Of a stretch of 38,077 nucleotides of DNA, positions 17,195-26,790 are shown piece after piece. The stretch lies in the NCBI GenBank assembly GCA_003151595.1, contig PLXW01000028.1, positions 1 to 38,077 of the forward strand, given 5' to 3'. Source of the DNA: Myxococcales bacterium. GTDB lineage: Bacteria; Myxococcota; Polyangia; Polyangiales; Polyangiaceae. The position numbers and the translations under genes are program-made. Position 1 is the first letter of the stretch; each line of letters begins with the position of its first letter. The notes below the pieces were generated by a model, which was not told the DNA's origin, did not search any database, and was given only the letters and a program-made list of their open reading frames with translations.

Positions 17195-19912
17195 ATGTCG
17201 TTCGAGCCGGGGGAGACGTTCGACCGCTACACGATCGAAGCGCTCCTTGGCGAAGGGGGCATGGGGACGGTGTACCGCGCGTGGGATCCGCGCCTGCAGC
17301 GGCGCGTGGCGCTCAAGGTCCTCCGCACCGATCGCGCGACCGATCTCGACAACGCCACCGACGCCGCCGCGCGCATGGTCCACGAAGCGCGCTCGGCCGC
17401 CGCGCTCGAGCACGCGAACTGCGTCGCGATCTTCGACGTGGGTGAGCACGAAGGGACGCGCTTCATCGCCATGGAGTTCGTCTCTGGGAGCTCGCTCCGA
17501 CGCTTCATCGGCGATGGCGCGGTGACGCTCGAGCAGAAGGTGCGCTGGCTCGTCGACGTCGCGCGCGCGCTCTCGGCCGCGCACAGGCGGGGGCTCATCC
17601 ATCGCGACGTGAAGCCCGAGAACGTGATGGTGCGCGAAGACGGGACGATCAAGGTGCTCGACTTCGGGATCGCCAAGCGCGCGGTCGCGTCGAGCGCGAG
17701 TGCTGGAGCCGAGCCGAGCGCGCTCCGCGTGAGCCTGCCCGACGGCGAGAGCGCGCTGGCCGAGACGGCCGCGGGGACCGTGTCGGGGACGCCGCTGTAC
17801 ATGGCCCCCGAGCAGCTCCGCCACGACGCGCTCGACGCGCGCGCCGATCAGTTCGCGTGGGGGCTCATGGCGTACGAAGTCCTCGGCGGGCGTCATCCGT
17901 TCCGCGACGATCGCGAACCGCAGAAGGTGCTGCTCGCGATCCTGGAGCGCGATCCCGCGCCGCTCGCGTCGCTCGTGCCGCACTTGCCGGCGGTGGTGCA
18001 GGCGACGGTGCAGAAGGCGCTGGCGAAGTCGCCGGGCGATCGCTTCGCGTCGATGGAGCAGGTCGTGCTCGCGCTCGAGCCGTTCGGCGGCGTGACCTCC
18101 GCGCGGAATCTGTCCGGGCTCGTGCCGTCGTCGGGCGGCGGGTTCGAGAGCGTGAAGACCGAGCTGGCGATGCCGGTCGACCCCCGCGCCCGGCACGCCG
18201 GGAGGAAGACACGGGGCGCGAGGGCGATGGCGATCGGCGTCCTCGTGATCGTGACCGCGACGATCGGCGCGCGCGCGTTGCGCGAGAGGCAACCCCGCAG
18301 CGCAGGCGTGTCCGCATCGGCGAGCGATGCTTCGCGCGGTCTCTCCATGACCGCCGCCGATCCGCCGAGCTCGCGAAGCGCAGACGCGCGCGCGGCGTAC
18401 GACCAGGGGCTGCAAGCGTTCCGCGCGGCGACGTTCGAAGCGGCGCGGCAAGCATTCACGCGCGCCACGACGCTCGATCCCACGCTCGGCTCGGCGCACT
18501 TGCGCGTCGCGCTCCTGTCGTCGCTCGTGGCCAACGAGACGGAAGCGCGCCAGGCGTTCCGACACGCCGTCGAATTTCGCGCGTCGCTCCCGGAGCGCGA
18601 TCGCGCGCTGGTCGACGCCTTCGAGCCGTACTTGCAACGCGAGCCGTCCGACGTGAAGGCCAGCGAGCAGCGCCTCGCCGCCGCGGTCGAAACGCACCCC
18701 GACGACGCCGAGCTTCGCCTCTACCTCGGCACCGTGCAGTTCGACGCCGGCGACGTGACGGACGCCGCGGCCACGTTCGAGGCGGCCATCGCGCTCGATC
18801 CCGAGTTCGCTGAGGCGTGGTCGTACGTGGGGGCGACGCAGGCGTTTCTGGGCGAGCTCGATCGCGCGCTCGCGTCGTTCGATCGCTGCCTCGCGGTCTC
18901 CTTGGGCGCGACCGACTGCCTCTGGTACCGCGCGCTGATTCACGATCAGATGGGCGACTGCGCCAAGGTCGAGGCCGACGCGCGCACCTGGATCGCGAAG
19001 AGCCCCGACGACGCGTACGCCTACCACGCGCTCGCCGGCGCGCTCTTCGCGGAGGGGCGCGACGAGGGGCCGGTGCGCGCGGCGCTCGAGCAGTCGTGGG
19101 CGCGCACCGACGCGTCGGCGCGCGATCGCATGCGGATGGGTGACGAGCTGAAGATCGATCTCGTGCACGGAGACTTCGCCGGCGCGCTCGCGCTCGTGGG
19201 GCCGTACGAGAAGGCGCTCGCGTCGGAGCCGAGCGCGGCGCCGCACGCGCGCCTCGCGGCGATCGTCGTGGCGGTGAACGAAGAGATCGGACACCCGGGC
19301 GACGCGGCGCGCGCGGCGGCGACGTACCTCGATCGGCGCGAAGCGTGGGTCGCCCCCACGCGCGTCGACGACATCGCGATCTCGACCGACTTCACCCCCG
19401 AGATGCTCTCGGCCGAGGCCGCAGCGGGCAAGCTCACCGCCGCGGCGCTCGAAGGGCGACGCGACCAGTGGCTGCGCGCGTGGGAGGCGAAGACGTCGCC
19501 CGCGTACCGCCCGCTCTTGTGGATCTACGGCTACGCGACCTCGACGCGCACCAGCGACGATGCCAGGACGGCGCTCGACGCGCTCCCGCCGTACGAGCCG
19601 CTCCCGCGGTTCACGGCGGCGTCGATCACGCCCGACGCCGCGGTCGGTCGCGTGTACCTCCTCGGCGGTCGCCTGGCAGAAGCCACGACGTCGCTCTCAC
19701 GTGCGAGCCGCTCGTGCCTCACGCTCGACGAGCCGATCGATCACGTGCACGCCAGCCTCCTGCTCGGACGGGCACGCGAGAAAGCGGCCGATCGCGCCAC
19801 CGCATGCGTGGCCTACGGCGAGGTGGCGTCGCGCTGGGGTGCCGCAAAGCCGCGATCGATCTCGGGCGACGAAGCGAAGATCGCGATGGCGCGGCTCGCC
19901 TGCGGAAAATGA
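17195..19912 (+). CDS. Transmembrane Ser/Thr kinase with TPR-like sensor domain (905 aa)
   Basis: Kinase domain about 10-295: glycine loop [10 protein letters not shown], Lys41, HRDVKPEN (136-143), DFG (156-158), [10 protein letters not shown] (198-207). A single membrane helix lies at about 343-362. The remaining 540 residues are Ala-rich helical repeats of TPR character, for example [20 protein letters not shown] then [16 protein letters not shown], and [20 protein letters not shown]. Protein-protein binding outside the cytoplasm is therefore likely. It is close in sequence to the kinase at 11960 (shared MSxxPGE start and GEGGMG loop), suggesting paralogues with swapped sensors. Divergent from the FHA activator with 95 bases between, so this kinase is a good candidate source of the phosphothreonine that FHA reads. 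ATG 17195 is preceded by CGGGGA. Confidence 0.93.
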   Translation: MSFEPGETFDRYTIEALLGEGGMGTVYRAWDPRLQRRVALKVLRTDRATDLDNATDAAARMVHEARSAAALEHANCVAIFDVGEHEGTRFIAMEFVSGSSLRRFIGDGAVTLEQKVRWLVDVARALSAAHRRGLIHRDVKPENVMVREDGTIKVLDFGIAKRAVASSASAGAEPSALRVSLPDGESALAETAAGTVSGTPLYMAPEQLRHDALDARADQFAWGLMAYEVLGGRHPFRDDREPQKVLLAILERDPAPLASLVPHLPAVVQATVQKALAKSPGDRFASMEQVVLALEPFGGVTSARNLSGLVPSSGGGFESVKTELAMPVDPRARHAGRKTRGARAMAIGVLVIVTATIGARALRERQPRSAGVSASASDASRGLSMTAADPPSSRSADARAAYDQGLQAFRAATFEAARQAFTRATTLDPTLGSAHLRVALLSSLVANETEARQAFRHAVEFRASLPERDRALVDAFEPYLQREPSDVKASEQRLAAAVETHPDDAELRLYLGTVQFDAGDVTDAAATFEAAIALDPEFAEAWSYVGATQAFLGELDRALASFDRCLAVSLGATDCLWYRALIHDQMGDCAKVEADARTWIAKSPDDAYAYHALAGALFAEGRDEGPVRAALEQSWARTDASARDRMRMGDELKIDLVHGDFAGALALVGPYEKALASEPSAAPHARLAAIVVAVNEEIGHPGDAARAAATYLDRREAWVAPTRVDDIAISTDFTPEMLSAEAAAGKLTAAALEGRRDQWLRAWEAKTSPAYRPLLWIYGYATSTRTSDDARTALDALPPYEPLPRFTAASITPDAAVGRVYLLGGRLAEATTSLSRASRSCLTLDEPIDHVHASLLLGRAREKAADRATACVAYGEVASRWGAAKPRSISGDEAKIAMARLACGK

Positions 19913-19928
19913 GCTAAGTGCCCCTCTC

Positions 19929-21005
19929 ATGCGCCTTGCGATTCGCCCCCTTCCGCTCGCGCTCCTCCTGCCGGCGGCCCTCGCGTGCGGAACGACGAAT
20001 GAAACCGGCTTCACCTCCGGTCCGTCCGACGCGAGCGCGTTCGACGCGACGACCCTCGACGGCGCGCTGATCACGACCGGCGACGACGCCGGTCTGATCC
20101 TCGGCACCGGAGACTCCGCGACTCCGCCTCCGCAGACCTGCGCGCCCCCCGCGCCGGCGGCCGGAGCCGACGTCGTGATGGCCGCGCCGTTCACCGCTTC
20201 GTACAAGGCGTACGTCCTCGGCGCCGTCCCCGGCGTTCCCGATCCGCTCGGCGGCTGCGTGATCGCGGCGACCGATCCGAATACGCTCTACGTCGCCGGC
20301 AACTCGGAGAACGCGAACGGCGCCATCTACTCCATCAAGGTGAGCCGCGATGCGTGCGGGCACATCACCGGCTTCGTCGGGACGGCGACGTCGCTCGGCT
20401 CGATGCCGTACGTCGACGCGAACCTCGTCTACGGACCGAGCAACGTCCTCTTCTATACGGAGTGGCCGACGTACGGTCTCGCCCAGCTCCTCCCCGGCGC
20501 AACCTCGGCTTCGCTCGACGTCACGTTGCAGATGGACGCCGGCAGCGCCGGGGGCCTCGGCTTCGTCCCTCCGTCGCTCACCGCGGCGGGCGAGCTTCGC
20601 GCGTCGTCGTGGCCCAACGGCGGCGCGGGCGGTTGGTTCCACGTTCCGTACTCGTCGTCCGACGGCGGGCTGTTCGCGATCGGCACGCCGACGCAGACCG
20701 CGACCGTCACCGAAGGGGGCGGCTTCGCGTACGTCCCTTCGGGCTCACCGCAGTTCTCGAACCCGGCGATGCTGATGGCGGAGTGGAACGGTGGGAAGGT
20801 CGCGGCGTACGACGTCGATCCCCAGGGCGATCCCATCGCGTCTTCGCGGCGCGATTTCTTCAGCACGTTCCCCAAGCCGTGGGGGGCGTACTTCGAAGCG
20901 GTGACGGGCGACTATCTCTTCCTCTCGTGGGGAGTCTCGCCGGACCAGGTGTACGTCGTGCAGGGCTTCAGCAAGCCGCCCCCTCCGCCGCCGGCGCCGA
21001 AGTGA
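19929..21005 (+). CDS. Lipoprotein of unknown function, beta-propeller-like
   Basis: About 358 aa. Lipoprotein signal MRLAIRPLPLALLLPAALAC with lipobox ALAC, then an Asp/Gly/Ala/Thr-rich spacer typical of myxobacterial surface lipoproteins. The body has repeated strand-rich segments (TLYVAGNSENANGAIYSIKV, VLFYTEWPTYGLAQLL, GGFAYVPSGSPQFSNPAMLM then AEWNGGKVAAYDVD) that suggest a propeller-like fold; no catalytic residues are recognised. It ends in a polyproline tail (KPPPPPPAPK). The start is ATG 19929, set by the signal peptide; the frame is open far upstream inside the kinase gene, which is shadow. Its TGA overlaps the next gene's GTG (GTGA at 21002-21005). Confidence 0.82.
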   Translation: MRLAIRPLPLALLLPAALACGTTNETGFTSGPSDASAFDATTLDGALITTGDDAGLILGTGDSATPPPQTCAPPAPAAGADVVMAAPFTASYKAYVLGAVPGVPDPLGGCVIAATDPNTLYVAGNSENANGAIYSIKVSRDACGHITGFVGTATSLGSMPYVDANLVYGPSNVLFYTEWPTYGLAQLLPGATSASLDVTLQMDAGSAGGLGFVPPSLTAAGELRASSWPNGGAGGWFHVPYSSSDGGLFAIGTPTQTATVTEGGGFAYVPSGSPQFSNPAMLMAEWNGGKVAAYDVDPQGDPIASSRRDFFSTFPKPWGAYFEAVTGDYLFLSWGVSPDQVYVVQGFSKPPPPPPAPK

Positions 21006-21634
21006 AGCCGATCGCGCCGATCGCCCTTGCCGGCCGCGGCGCGCGACTCGAGTCGCTCACGCTCGATCACGTGGCCGGGCTGCTCGGCGCGGCGAACGAG
21101 TCGCGCGCGACGTACGGGCTCACGAACGTGCCGCGCGACGAAGCGGCGATGCGCGCGTACGTCACGACGGCCATCGCGACGCGCGAGCAAGGCATGGCGC
21201 TTCCGTTCGCGACGATCGATCGCGCGCGCGATCGCGTCGTCGGCACGACGCGCTTCGGAAACCTCGAGTACTGGGCGTGGCCCTACGAGCGCGTGCCGCC
21301 GCTCCCGTTGGTCGACTTCGAAGCGGCGGAGATCGGCTGGACGTGGCTCGCCGCCAGTGCGCAACGCACCGCGATCAACACCGAAGCGAAGCTCCTCATG
21401 TTGACCCACGCCTTCGAGACCTGGGGCCTCCGCCGCGTGAACCTGAAGACCGACGCGCGCAACGAGCGCTCGCGAAACGCGATCCTGCGAATCGGCGCGA
21501 GCTTCGACGGGGTCCTCCGCGCGCACATGCCGTCGTACGACGGTAGCGTGCGCGACACGGCGTTCTTCTCGCTGCTCGCGTCCGAATGGCCCGCGGCGAA
21601 AGCGGCGCTCGAGCGTCGCCTCGCCGCGCCGTGA
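21002..21634 (+). CDS. GNAT-family N-acetyltransferase, RimJ/RimL-like
   Basis: About 210 aa. Transfers an acetyl group from acetyl-CoA to a protein N-terminus or small-molecule amine. Typical of the family are GARLESLTLDHVAGLL at the start, DRVVGTTRFGNLE in strand beta 4, EIGWTWLAASAQRTAINTEA as the acetyl-CoA-binding region (here lacking a canonical Q/RxxGxG/A loop, as in other members of this sub-type), and VNLKTDARNERSRNAILRIG near the C-terminus. GTG 21002 overlaps the TGA of the lipoprotein gene by the four-base GTGA, which argues for coupled translation. Substrate cannot be told from sequence. Confidence 0.85.
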   Translation: MKPIAPIALAGRGARLESLTLDHVAGLLGAANESRATYGLTNVPRDEAAMRAYVTTAIATREQGMALPFATIDRARDRVVGTTRFGNLEYWAWPYERVPPLPLVDFEAAEIGWTWLAASAQRTAINTEAKLLMLTHAFETWGLRRVNLKTDARNERSRNAILRIGASFDGVLRAHMPSYDGSVRDTAFFSLLASEWPAAKAALERRLAAP

Positions 21635-21644
21635 CCCGCGCTCC

Positions 21645-22433
21645 TCACTCGAAGAGGAACCAGCGGCGCCTGAGGCGCGGCCCGTCCACCAGACCGAAGT
21701 CCTTCATCGCGCGCTCGCGGATCAGAGCCACCGCCTCGTGCGGCGAGTCGGTGACCATGATCCGATCGATGTCGATGGCGTCGACCGTGTGCTCCTTCAG
21801 GAGCGTGCTGCGCAGGTACGCGATGAGCGGATCCCAGTAGCTCTTGCCGACGAGCACGAGCGGAAAGCCTCTCATCTTGCCGGTCTGAATCTGCACCGCG
21901 GTCTCGAAGATCTCGTCGAGCGTCCCGATGCCGCCGGGCATGGCGACGAAGGCGTACGAGTACTTGAGGAGCATCAGCTTCCGGACGAAGAAGTACGGAA
22001 ACTCGATCCACCGATCGAGATAAGCGTTCGGCTTCTGCTCGCTCGGCAGCTCGATGTTCGAGCCCACCGAGTATCCGCCGGCCTCCTTCGCGCCCCGATT
22101 GGCCGCTTCCATCAAGCCGGGTCCGCCGCCGGTCATCACCGTGAAGCCCGCCTCGGCGACGGCGCGACCGACCTGTCGCGTGAGCTCGTAATAGGGATGG
22201 TCTTCGCGGAAGCGCGCCGAGCCGAAGACCGTGACGCACGGGCCGACGAAGTGGAGAGCGCGAAACCCGCGCATGCACTGCCAGAAGATGCGCAGCGCCT
22301 CGCCCAGCTCGTCGCCGCGCGGACGCGGCCCCCGGAGGAACTGTCGCTCGGCGTCACTGCGCGTCCCTTTGCCCCACTCGGCGCCGGTGGCAGGCGGGGG
22401 GAGCTTTGCAGAGGAAGCGTTTTCGTTCGCCAT
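21645..22433 (-). CDS. LOG-family (TIGR00730) nucleotide monophosphate phosphoribohydrolase-like protein
   Basis: 262 aa. LOG proteins, once called lysine decarboxylases, release cytokinin-like bases or ribose-5-phosphate from nucleotides. Signature motifs are complete: VFGSARF at the first strand, TGGGPGLMEAANRGAKEAGG, and PGGIGTLDEIFE, the phosphate and ribose site. The 60-residue N-terminal extension (GDELGEALRIFWQCMRGFRA) is as in the longer bacterial type. Start ATG 22433 is chosen because residues before it look non-coding; the ribosome site is weak. The start lies only 37 bases from the divergent RNB gene, so their promoters must overlap or enter each other's coding region. Confidence 0.9.
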   Translation of the reverse strand: MANENASSAKLPPPATGAEWGKGTRSDAERQFLRGPRPRGDELGEALRIFWQCMRGFRALHFVGPCVTVFGSARFREDHPYYELTRQVGRAVAEAGFTVMTGGGPGLMEAANRGAKEAGGYSVGSNIELPSEQKPNAYLDRWIEFPYFFVRKLMLLKYSYAFVAMPGGIGTLDEIFETAVQIQTGKMRGFPLVLVGKSYWDPLIAYLRSTLLKEHTVDAIDIDRIMVTDSPHEAVALIRERAMKDFGLVDGPRLRRRWFLFE

Positions 22434-22470
22434 GCCCGGACGGGTAGCATGCCCGCGAGGTGACCATTCG

Positions 22471-23928
22471 ATGTCCGTGAAGCATTTCGATCTCGCCGAA
22501 GGGGCGCGGCAGGTTCTCCTGGAGAACGGGTTCATCGCCGAGCTCCCGGCGGCCGCGCGCGAAGAGGCGGGGCGCTTGCACGCGGCGAGCACCAGCGTCC
22601 CCGGCGTGCGCGATCTGCGGTCGCTCCTGTGGTCGTCGATCGACAACGACGACTCGCGCGATCTCGATCAGATCGAAGTGGCCGAGAAGCTCGCCGGCAA
22701 CCTGGTGCGCGTGCGCGTGGGGATCGCCGACGTCGACGCGCTGGTGCATCGCGGGAGCGCGATCGACGCCTACGCCGCGCAGAACACATGCACCGTTTAC
22801 ACCGGCGCACGGATCTTCCCGATGCTCCCCGAGTCGCTGTCGACCGACTACACGTCGCTCGGCGAAGGGGTCGATCGGCTGGCGGTCGTCGTGGAGATGG
22901 ACATCGATCCCGCAGGCGCCATCGCGCGCGCCGACGTGTACCGCGCCGCGGTCCACAACCACGCCAAGCTGGCGTACGACGCCGTGGGCGCGTGGCTCGA
23001 AGGGACGGGCGCGGCTCCGGCGGAGGTCGCCGCGAACGTGGCGCTCCAGGACCAGCTCCACCTTCAAGACGGCGTCGCGCAGGTGCTGAAGAGAGTTCGC
23101 CACGAGCACGGCGGCCTCGACCTCGAGACGATCGAGTCGCGCGCCGTGGTGCGCGATGGAACGGTGACGAGCATCGAGCTCACGCACCAGAGCCGCGCGC
23201 GCTCGCTCATCGAGGACTTCATGATCGCCGCGAACGGCGCGATGGCTCGCTTCCTCGAAGCGCACGGGATCGGCTCGCTCCGCCGCATCGTGAAGGCGCC
23301 GGAGCGGTGGGCGCGGATCGTCACGCTCGCGCAGACGATGAACGACACGCTCCCCGCCGATCCCAGCTCGCTCGCGCTCTCCGAGTTCCTCGATCGCCGG
23401 AAGAAGGCCGCACCCGACACGTTCGCCGATCTCTCGCTGGCCGTCGTGAAGCTGATGGGGCCGGGCGAGTACGCCTACGAGAAGGCGGGCGAGGCGCACG
23501 ACGGGCACTTCGGTCTCGCCGTCCTCGACTACACGCACTCGACCGCGCCGAACCGACGCTTCCCCGATCTGGTCACGCAGCGTCTGGTGAAGGCCGCGCT
23601 CGCGACGGCGAAGTGCCCGTACACCGACGACGAGCTCGCGGGCGTCGCCGCGCACTGCACGCAGAAGGAGAACGACGCGCGCAAGGTGGAGCGCACGACG
23701 CGCAAACAAGCCGCGGCGCTGTTCCTGGCCGATCGCATCGGGAACGAGTTCGACGCCATCGTGACCGGCGCGACGGACAAGGGGACGTTCGTGCGCTTGA
23801 TCGATCCGCCGGCCGAGGGGCGCGTGGTCCAGGGCGAGGCGGGGCTCGACGTGGGCGATCACGTGCGCGTGCGCTTGACGGCGACCGAGCCGCAACGAGG
23901 GTTCATCGACTTCGCGCGCGCGCGATGA
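22471..23928 (+). CDS. RNB-domain 3'-5' exoribonuclease, RNase II/R-like, compact
   Basis: 485 aa. The RNB catalytic signature is present: SIDNDDSRDLDQIEV carrying the acidic metal-binding cluster, then VRVGIADVDALVHRGSAIDA, and the RNA-channel motif THSTAPNRRFPDLVTQRL. Hydrolyses single-stranded RNA processively from the 3' end. Compared with RNase R (about 800 aa) it lacks cold-shock domains at the N-terminus; only a short C-terminal beta-rich segment (FDAIVTGATDKGTFVRLID, GDHVRVRLTATEP) that may be an S1-like remnant follows. ATG 22471 has GAGGTGA 7 bases upstream. The frame is open upstream to 22231 but that overlaps the divergent LOG gene. Confidence 0.9.
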   Translation: MSVKHFDLAEGARQVLLENGFIAELPAAAREEAGRLHAASTSVPGVRDLRSLLWSSIDNDDSRDLDQIEVAEKLAGNLVRVRVGIADVDALVHRGSAIDAYAAQNTCTVYTGARIFPMLPESLSTDYTSLGEGVDRLAVVVEMDIDPAGAIARADVYRAAVHNHAKLAYDAVGAWLEGTGAAPAEVAANVALQDQLHLQDGVAQVLKRVRHEHGGLDLETIESRAVVRDGTVTSIELTHQSRARSLIEDFMIAANGAMARFLEAHGIGSLRRIVKAPERWARIVTLAQTMNDTLPADPSSLALSEFLDRRKKAAPDTFADLSLAVVKLMGPGEYAYEKAGEAHDGHFGLAVLDYTHSTAPNRRFPDLVTQRLVKAALATAKCPYTDDELAGVAAHCTQKENDARKVERTTRKQAAALFLADRIGNEFDAIVTGATDKGTFVRLIDPPAEGRVVQGEAGLDVGDHVRVRLTATEPQRGFIDFARAR

Positions 23929-24056
23929 CGCTTCTCCTTCGCGCCTAAATCGCCGGCGCGCGATTCGTGTGGAATCGCGCTCGGCGATTCATCGAAAAAT
24001 CGCGCAAATCGACCGAACACCTGTAACTCGGGCGCTCGGCCGGCCATGGTAAGGAC

Positions 24057-24737
24057 GTGGCGATTCTCCCTCGCGTCAGGCCGCTCCTCGGCGAACCGAC
24101 CGCCCGCGCGGGGGAGCTCTCCGTCGTGCGCGCGTTCTTCGGCGACGCGGCGGACGCCGACGTCAGCGACGCGAGCCCTTCGCAGGCGATGACGGCGTGC
24201 GATCGGGCGACGCTCGTGGCGATGTACGGGTCGCTCGCTCCGCGGATCCACCGCTTCCTCCGCGATCTCCTGGGCGACCCGGCGCTCGCGTCCGACGCGA
24301 CGCAAGAGACGTTCGTGCGCGCCTTCAAGCGGGTCGACGACCTGCCGCGAACCACGCGTCTCGTGCCGTGGGTGTTCGGCGTGGCTCGTTTCGTCGCCCT
24401 CGAGATGCGGAAGGCGCGCGGGCGACAGCGGCGCCTGATCGACGACGGCGTCGTGGCCGACGATCGCGCGGTCGACACGCGCATGCGCACGCCGGAAGCG
24501 GAGCTCCTCGATCGCGAAGCGGTCGTCGTGGTGGAGCGCGCGCTCTCGCGTTTGCCGGAAGAGCGCCGCGCGGCGCTGCTGCTCCGTCTGGATCACGGCC
24601 TGTCGTACGACGAGATCGCGCCCGTCCTGGGGTGGTCGCTCTCGAAGGTGAAGATCGAGATCTTCCGCGCGCGCGAGGTTCTGCGCGCGACGCTCGACGA
24701 GTACCGGTGCGGTGAAAGAGCTGGAGGTGGGTCGTGA
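24057..24737 (+). CDS. ECF-type RNA polymerase sigma factor
   Basis: 226 aa. Region 2 at about 50-115 (LVAMYGSLAPRIHRFLRDLL, DATQETFVRAFKRVDDLP) and region 4 at about 155-215 (ALSRLPEERRAALLLRLDHG, SYDEIAPVLGWSLSKVKIEI) give a two-domain sigma-70 of the ECF class that directs polymerase to a small regulon. A 45-residue N-terminal extension is unusual for ECF factors. GTG 24057 follows TAAGGA by 3 to 4 bases; no better start is visible. The stop overlaps the start of the following membrane protein by four bases (GTGA), the usual arrangement of sigma and anti-sigma. The intergenic 23929-24056 has several ATCGC/GCGAT repeats and possibly an autoregulated promoter, which I could not settle. Confidence 0.93.
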   Translation: MAILPRVRPLLGEPTARAGELSVVRAFFGDAADADVSDASPSQAMTACDRATLVAMYGSLAPRIHRFLRDLLGDPALASDATQETFVRAFKRVDDLPRTTRLVPWVFGVARFVALEMRKARGRQRRLIDDGVVADDRAVDTRMRTPEAELLDREAVVVVERALSRLPEERRAALLLRLDHGLSYDEIAPVLGWSLSKVKIEIFRAREVLRATLDEYRCGERAGGGS

Positions 24738-25312
24738 GCGCGACGTTCCGTGAAGTCGACGAAACGATGGAGCGCGATCTGTTCGAGCGCCGCGCGCGCG
24801 TCCTTTCGCGCGAAGCCCTTTCACGAGGAGCAGGGGCGCGCGCCGAGGCGACGGCCGGCGTGCCGTCGCTCGAGTCGGTGCTGCGCGCGGCGAGCGAAGA
24901 GGCGTCGGTCGCCGTGCCGTTGCGCCCGCGCGACGAAGTGCGCGAGACGTCGGGCGCGCGGATGCGGGCGTGGAGCGGGTTCGCGCTCGCGGCGGCGTGC
25001 GTGATCGCCGTGCTCCGGACGGGGCCGCAGGTCGGCGCGCCGACCACGATCGCCGCCGACGTCGCGGGTGACGCAGGGGTCTCGATCGCGAGCGTCGAGA
25101 CGAGCGCCCCGTGCAATCACGCCGAGGACAACGCCTGCGGCGTCGATCACTCGTGCGCCAGCGGCGCATCGATCACGCCCGTCGCGCCGATCGCGCCCGC
25201 GGCTCCCCCCGTTCCAGAAGCTCGCACGTGCGACGCGCCGGTGGCGACGTTCGAGACGTCGTCGACGCTGTCGTGCGATCGCGACGACGCCAATCGGTCC
25301 GTGATCCCTTGA
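24734..25312 (+). CDS. One-TM putative anti-sigma factor with Cys-rich exported tail
   Basis: 192 aa. The cytoplasmic N-terminal 75 residues are helical and charged, one membrane helix lies at about 80-95 (WSGFALAAACVIAVLR), and the exported 95-residue tail is Ala/Pro-rich with five cysteines (127, 135, 141, 166, 181). No zinc-binding HxxxCxxC anti-sigma motif is seen, so the role rests on context: start GTG overlaps the sigma gene's TGA, GGAGG precedes it, and topology fits. The cysteines could sense thiol state, which matches the dual-DsbA lipoprotein gene 98 bases downstream. A plain membrane protein of unknown function is the alternative. Confidence 0.7.
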   Translation: MSATFREVDETMERDLFERRARVLSREALSRGAGARAEATAGVPSLESVLRAASEEASVAVPLRPRDEVRETSGARMRAWSGFALAAACVIAVLRTGPQVGAPTTIAADVAGDAGVSIASVETSAPCNHAEDNACGVDHSCASGASITPVAPIAPAAPPVPEARTCDAPVATFETSSTLSCDRDDANRSVIP

Positions 25313-25410
25313 TTCGCTGACGCGAGCTTCGTCACGCGCGCGCACGGTGCACGCGCAGGGCGGCCCGCATTTACTCGGCGCGCGAGCGCGCCGCACAGGA
25401 GAGGTCCATC

Positions 25411-26742
25411 ATGCGCAACGCCATCGTCCTCGGTCTCGGTCTCGCGTTCACGTCGTCCGGTTGCTCGCACGCCACCGCGACAACCGATCCCCCCGCGCCT
25501 GCCGCGTCCGCCGTGATCGCCGCGAACACGGCGCCCGCCCCCGCGCTCGCCGAGCCGACGTATCGCGTTCCTGTCGATGGGCTCCCGTCGATCGGCGACG
25601 CGCGCGCGCCCGTCACGATCGTCGCCTTCACCGACTACCAGTGTCCGTTCTGCCGCCGCGCCGACGCCACGATCACGCAGCTGCGGGCGTCGTACGGGAA
25701 TCAGGTTCGCGTCGTCATTGCCGAGAAGCCACTCCCGATGCACGACCGCGCGCGCCCCGCGGCGATCGCCGCGCTCGCCGCGGCGTCGCAGGGTTCGTTC
25801 GACGCGATGCACGCGCGCCTCTTCGCCGGTCCGCTCGACGACGCGGCCATCGCCGCCGCCGCCAAGGACATCGGCCTCGACGTCGATCGCTTTGACTCCG
25901 ATCGCGCCGGCACCGCCGCGGCCGCGCTCGCGCGCTCCGAAGCGCTGGCCGATCGCCTCGGCGTTCGGGGCACGCCGTCGTTCTTTATCAACGGGCGTCA
26001 CGTCGTCGGCGCGCAACCGATCGAGACGTTCCGCGCCGTCATCGACGAGCGCCTCGCCTCAGCGCGCGCGCTGACCGCGACCGGCGTTCGCGCCGAGGAC
26101 GTCTACGCGCGCGCGATCGCCGGCGGGCTCGAGAAGGTGGAGGCGCCCGCCGAGGACAACGGCGCGGGATGCGGAGGCGGGGGCGAGTGCAACGGCCCGC
26201 CCGACGGAAAGGACATGGCGGCCATCGGCGAGAAGATCGAGACGGTCCCGATCGATCGCGCGCCGGCGCGCGGCTCGGCGTGGGCGCCGATCACGATCGT
26301 CGAGTTCGCCGACTACCAGTGCCCCTTCTGCGTGCGCGCCGAAGCGAACCTCCGCGCGCTCGAGAAGGCGCACCCCGGTGACGTGCGCGTCGTCTGGAAG
26401 AATCTCCCGCTCCCGTTCCACGATCACGCGCGCGCGATGGCGAAGGCCGCCGTGGCCGCGGACGCCCAGGGGCGCTTCTGGCAGATGCACGATCGCCTGT
26501 TCGCGCTCACCGGCACGGTCGACCGCGCGGCGTTCGATCGCATCGCCGCCGATCTCCACCTCGACGTCGCCCGCTTCGATCGCGACCTCGACGACCCGTC
26601 GCTCGACGCCCGCATCGACGCCGACAACACCGACGCCACGGCGCTCGGCGTGAACGGAACGCCTACGTTCTTCGTGAACGGTCACCGCCTCACCGGCGCG
26701 CAGCCGGTCGACGTGTTCGAGCGCGCGATCGCCAGGAAGTGA
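25411..26742 (+). CDS. Tandem DsbA-like thiol-disulfide oxidoreductase lipoprotein (two CPFC domains)
   Basis: 443 aa. Lipoprotein signal MRNAIVLGLGLAFTSSGC (Cys18). Then two copies of a DsbA-type thioredoxin fold in one chain: domain 1 with VAFTDYQCPFC (CPFC 78-81) and cis-Pro loop GTPSFFINGRHVVGAQP, domain 2 with VEFADYQCPFC (CPFC 304-307) and GTPTFFVNGHRLTGAQP. Both keep all active-site residues, so both halves are probably catalytic. The linker at about 240-290 holds an extra CGGGGEC (254-260). It probably oxidises or isomerises disulfides in the periplasm or at the cell surface. AGGAGAGG stands 7 bases before the ATG. It follows the sigma/anti-sigma pair by 98 bases with the same orientation. 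Confidence 0.92.
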   Translation: MRNAIVLGLGLAFTSSGCSHATATTDPPAPAASAVIAANTAPAPALAEPTYRVPVDGLPSIGDARAPVTIVAFTDYQCPFCRRADATITQLRASYGNQVRVVIAEKPLPMHDRARPAAIAALAAASQGSFDAMHARLFAGPLDDAAIAAAAKDIGLDVDRFDSDRAGTAAAALARSEALADRLGVRGTPSFFINGRHVVGAQPIETFRAVIDERLASARALTATGVRAEDVYARAIAGGLEKVEAPAEDNGAGCGGGGECNGPPDGKDMAAIGEKIETVPIDRAPARGSAWAPITIVEFADYQCPFCVRAEANLRALEKAHPGDVRVVWKNLPLPFHDHARAMAKAAVAADAQGRFWQMHDRLFALTGTVDRAAFDRIAADLHLDVARFDRDLDDPSLDARIDADNTDATALGVNGTPTFFVNGHRLTGAQPVDVFERAIARK

Positions 26743-26790
26743 CGCGCGACCGCTTGGCAACGCGCACGAATTCGCTCTAGCGTTTCGCGC

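Noticed and set aside
19560..20000. Long 5' extension of the lipoprotein gene at 19929
   Set aside because: The extension overlaps the kinase gene and is Arg/Ser-rich; the lipoprotein signal defines the start.
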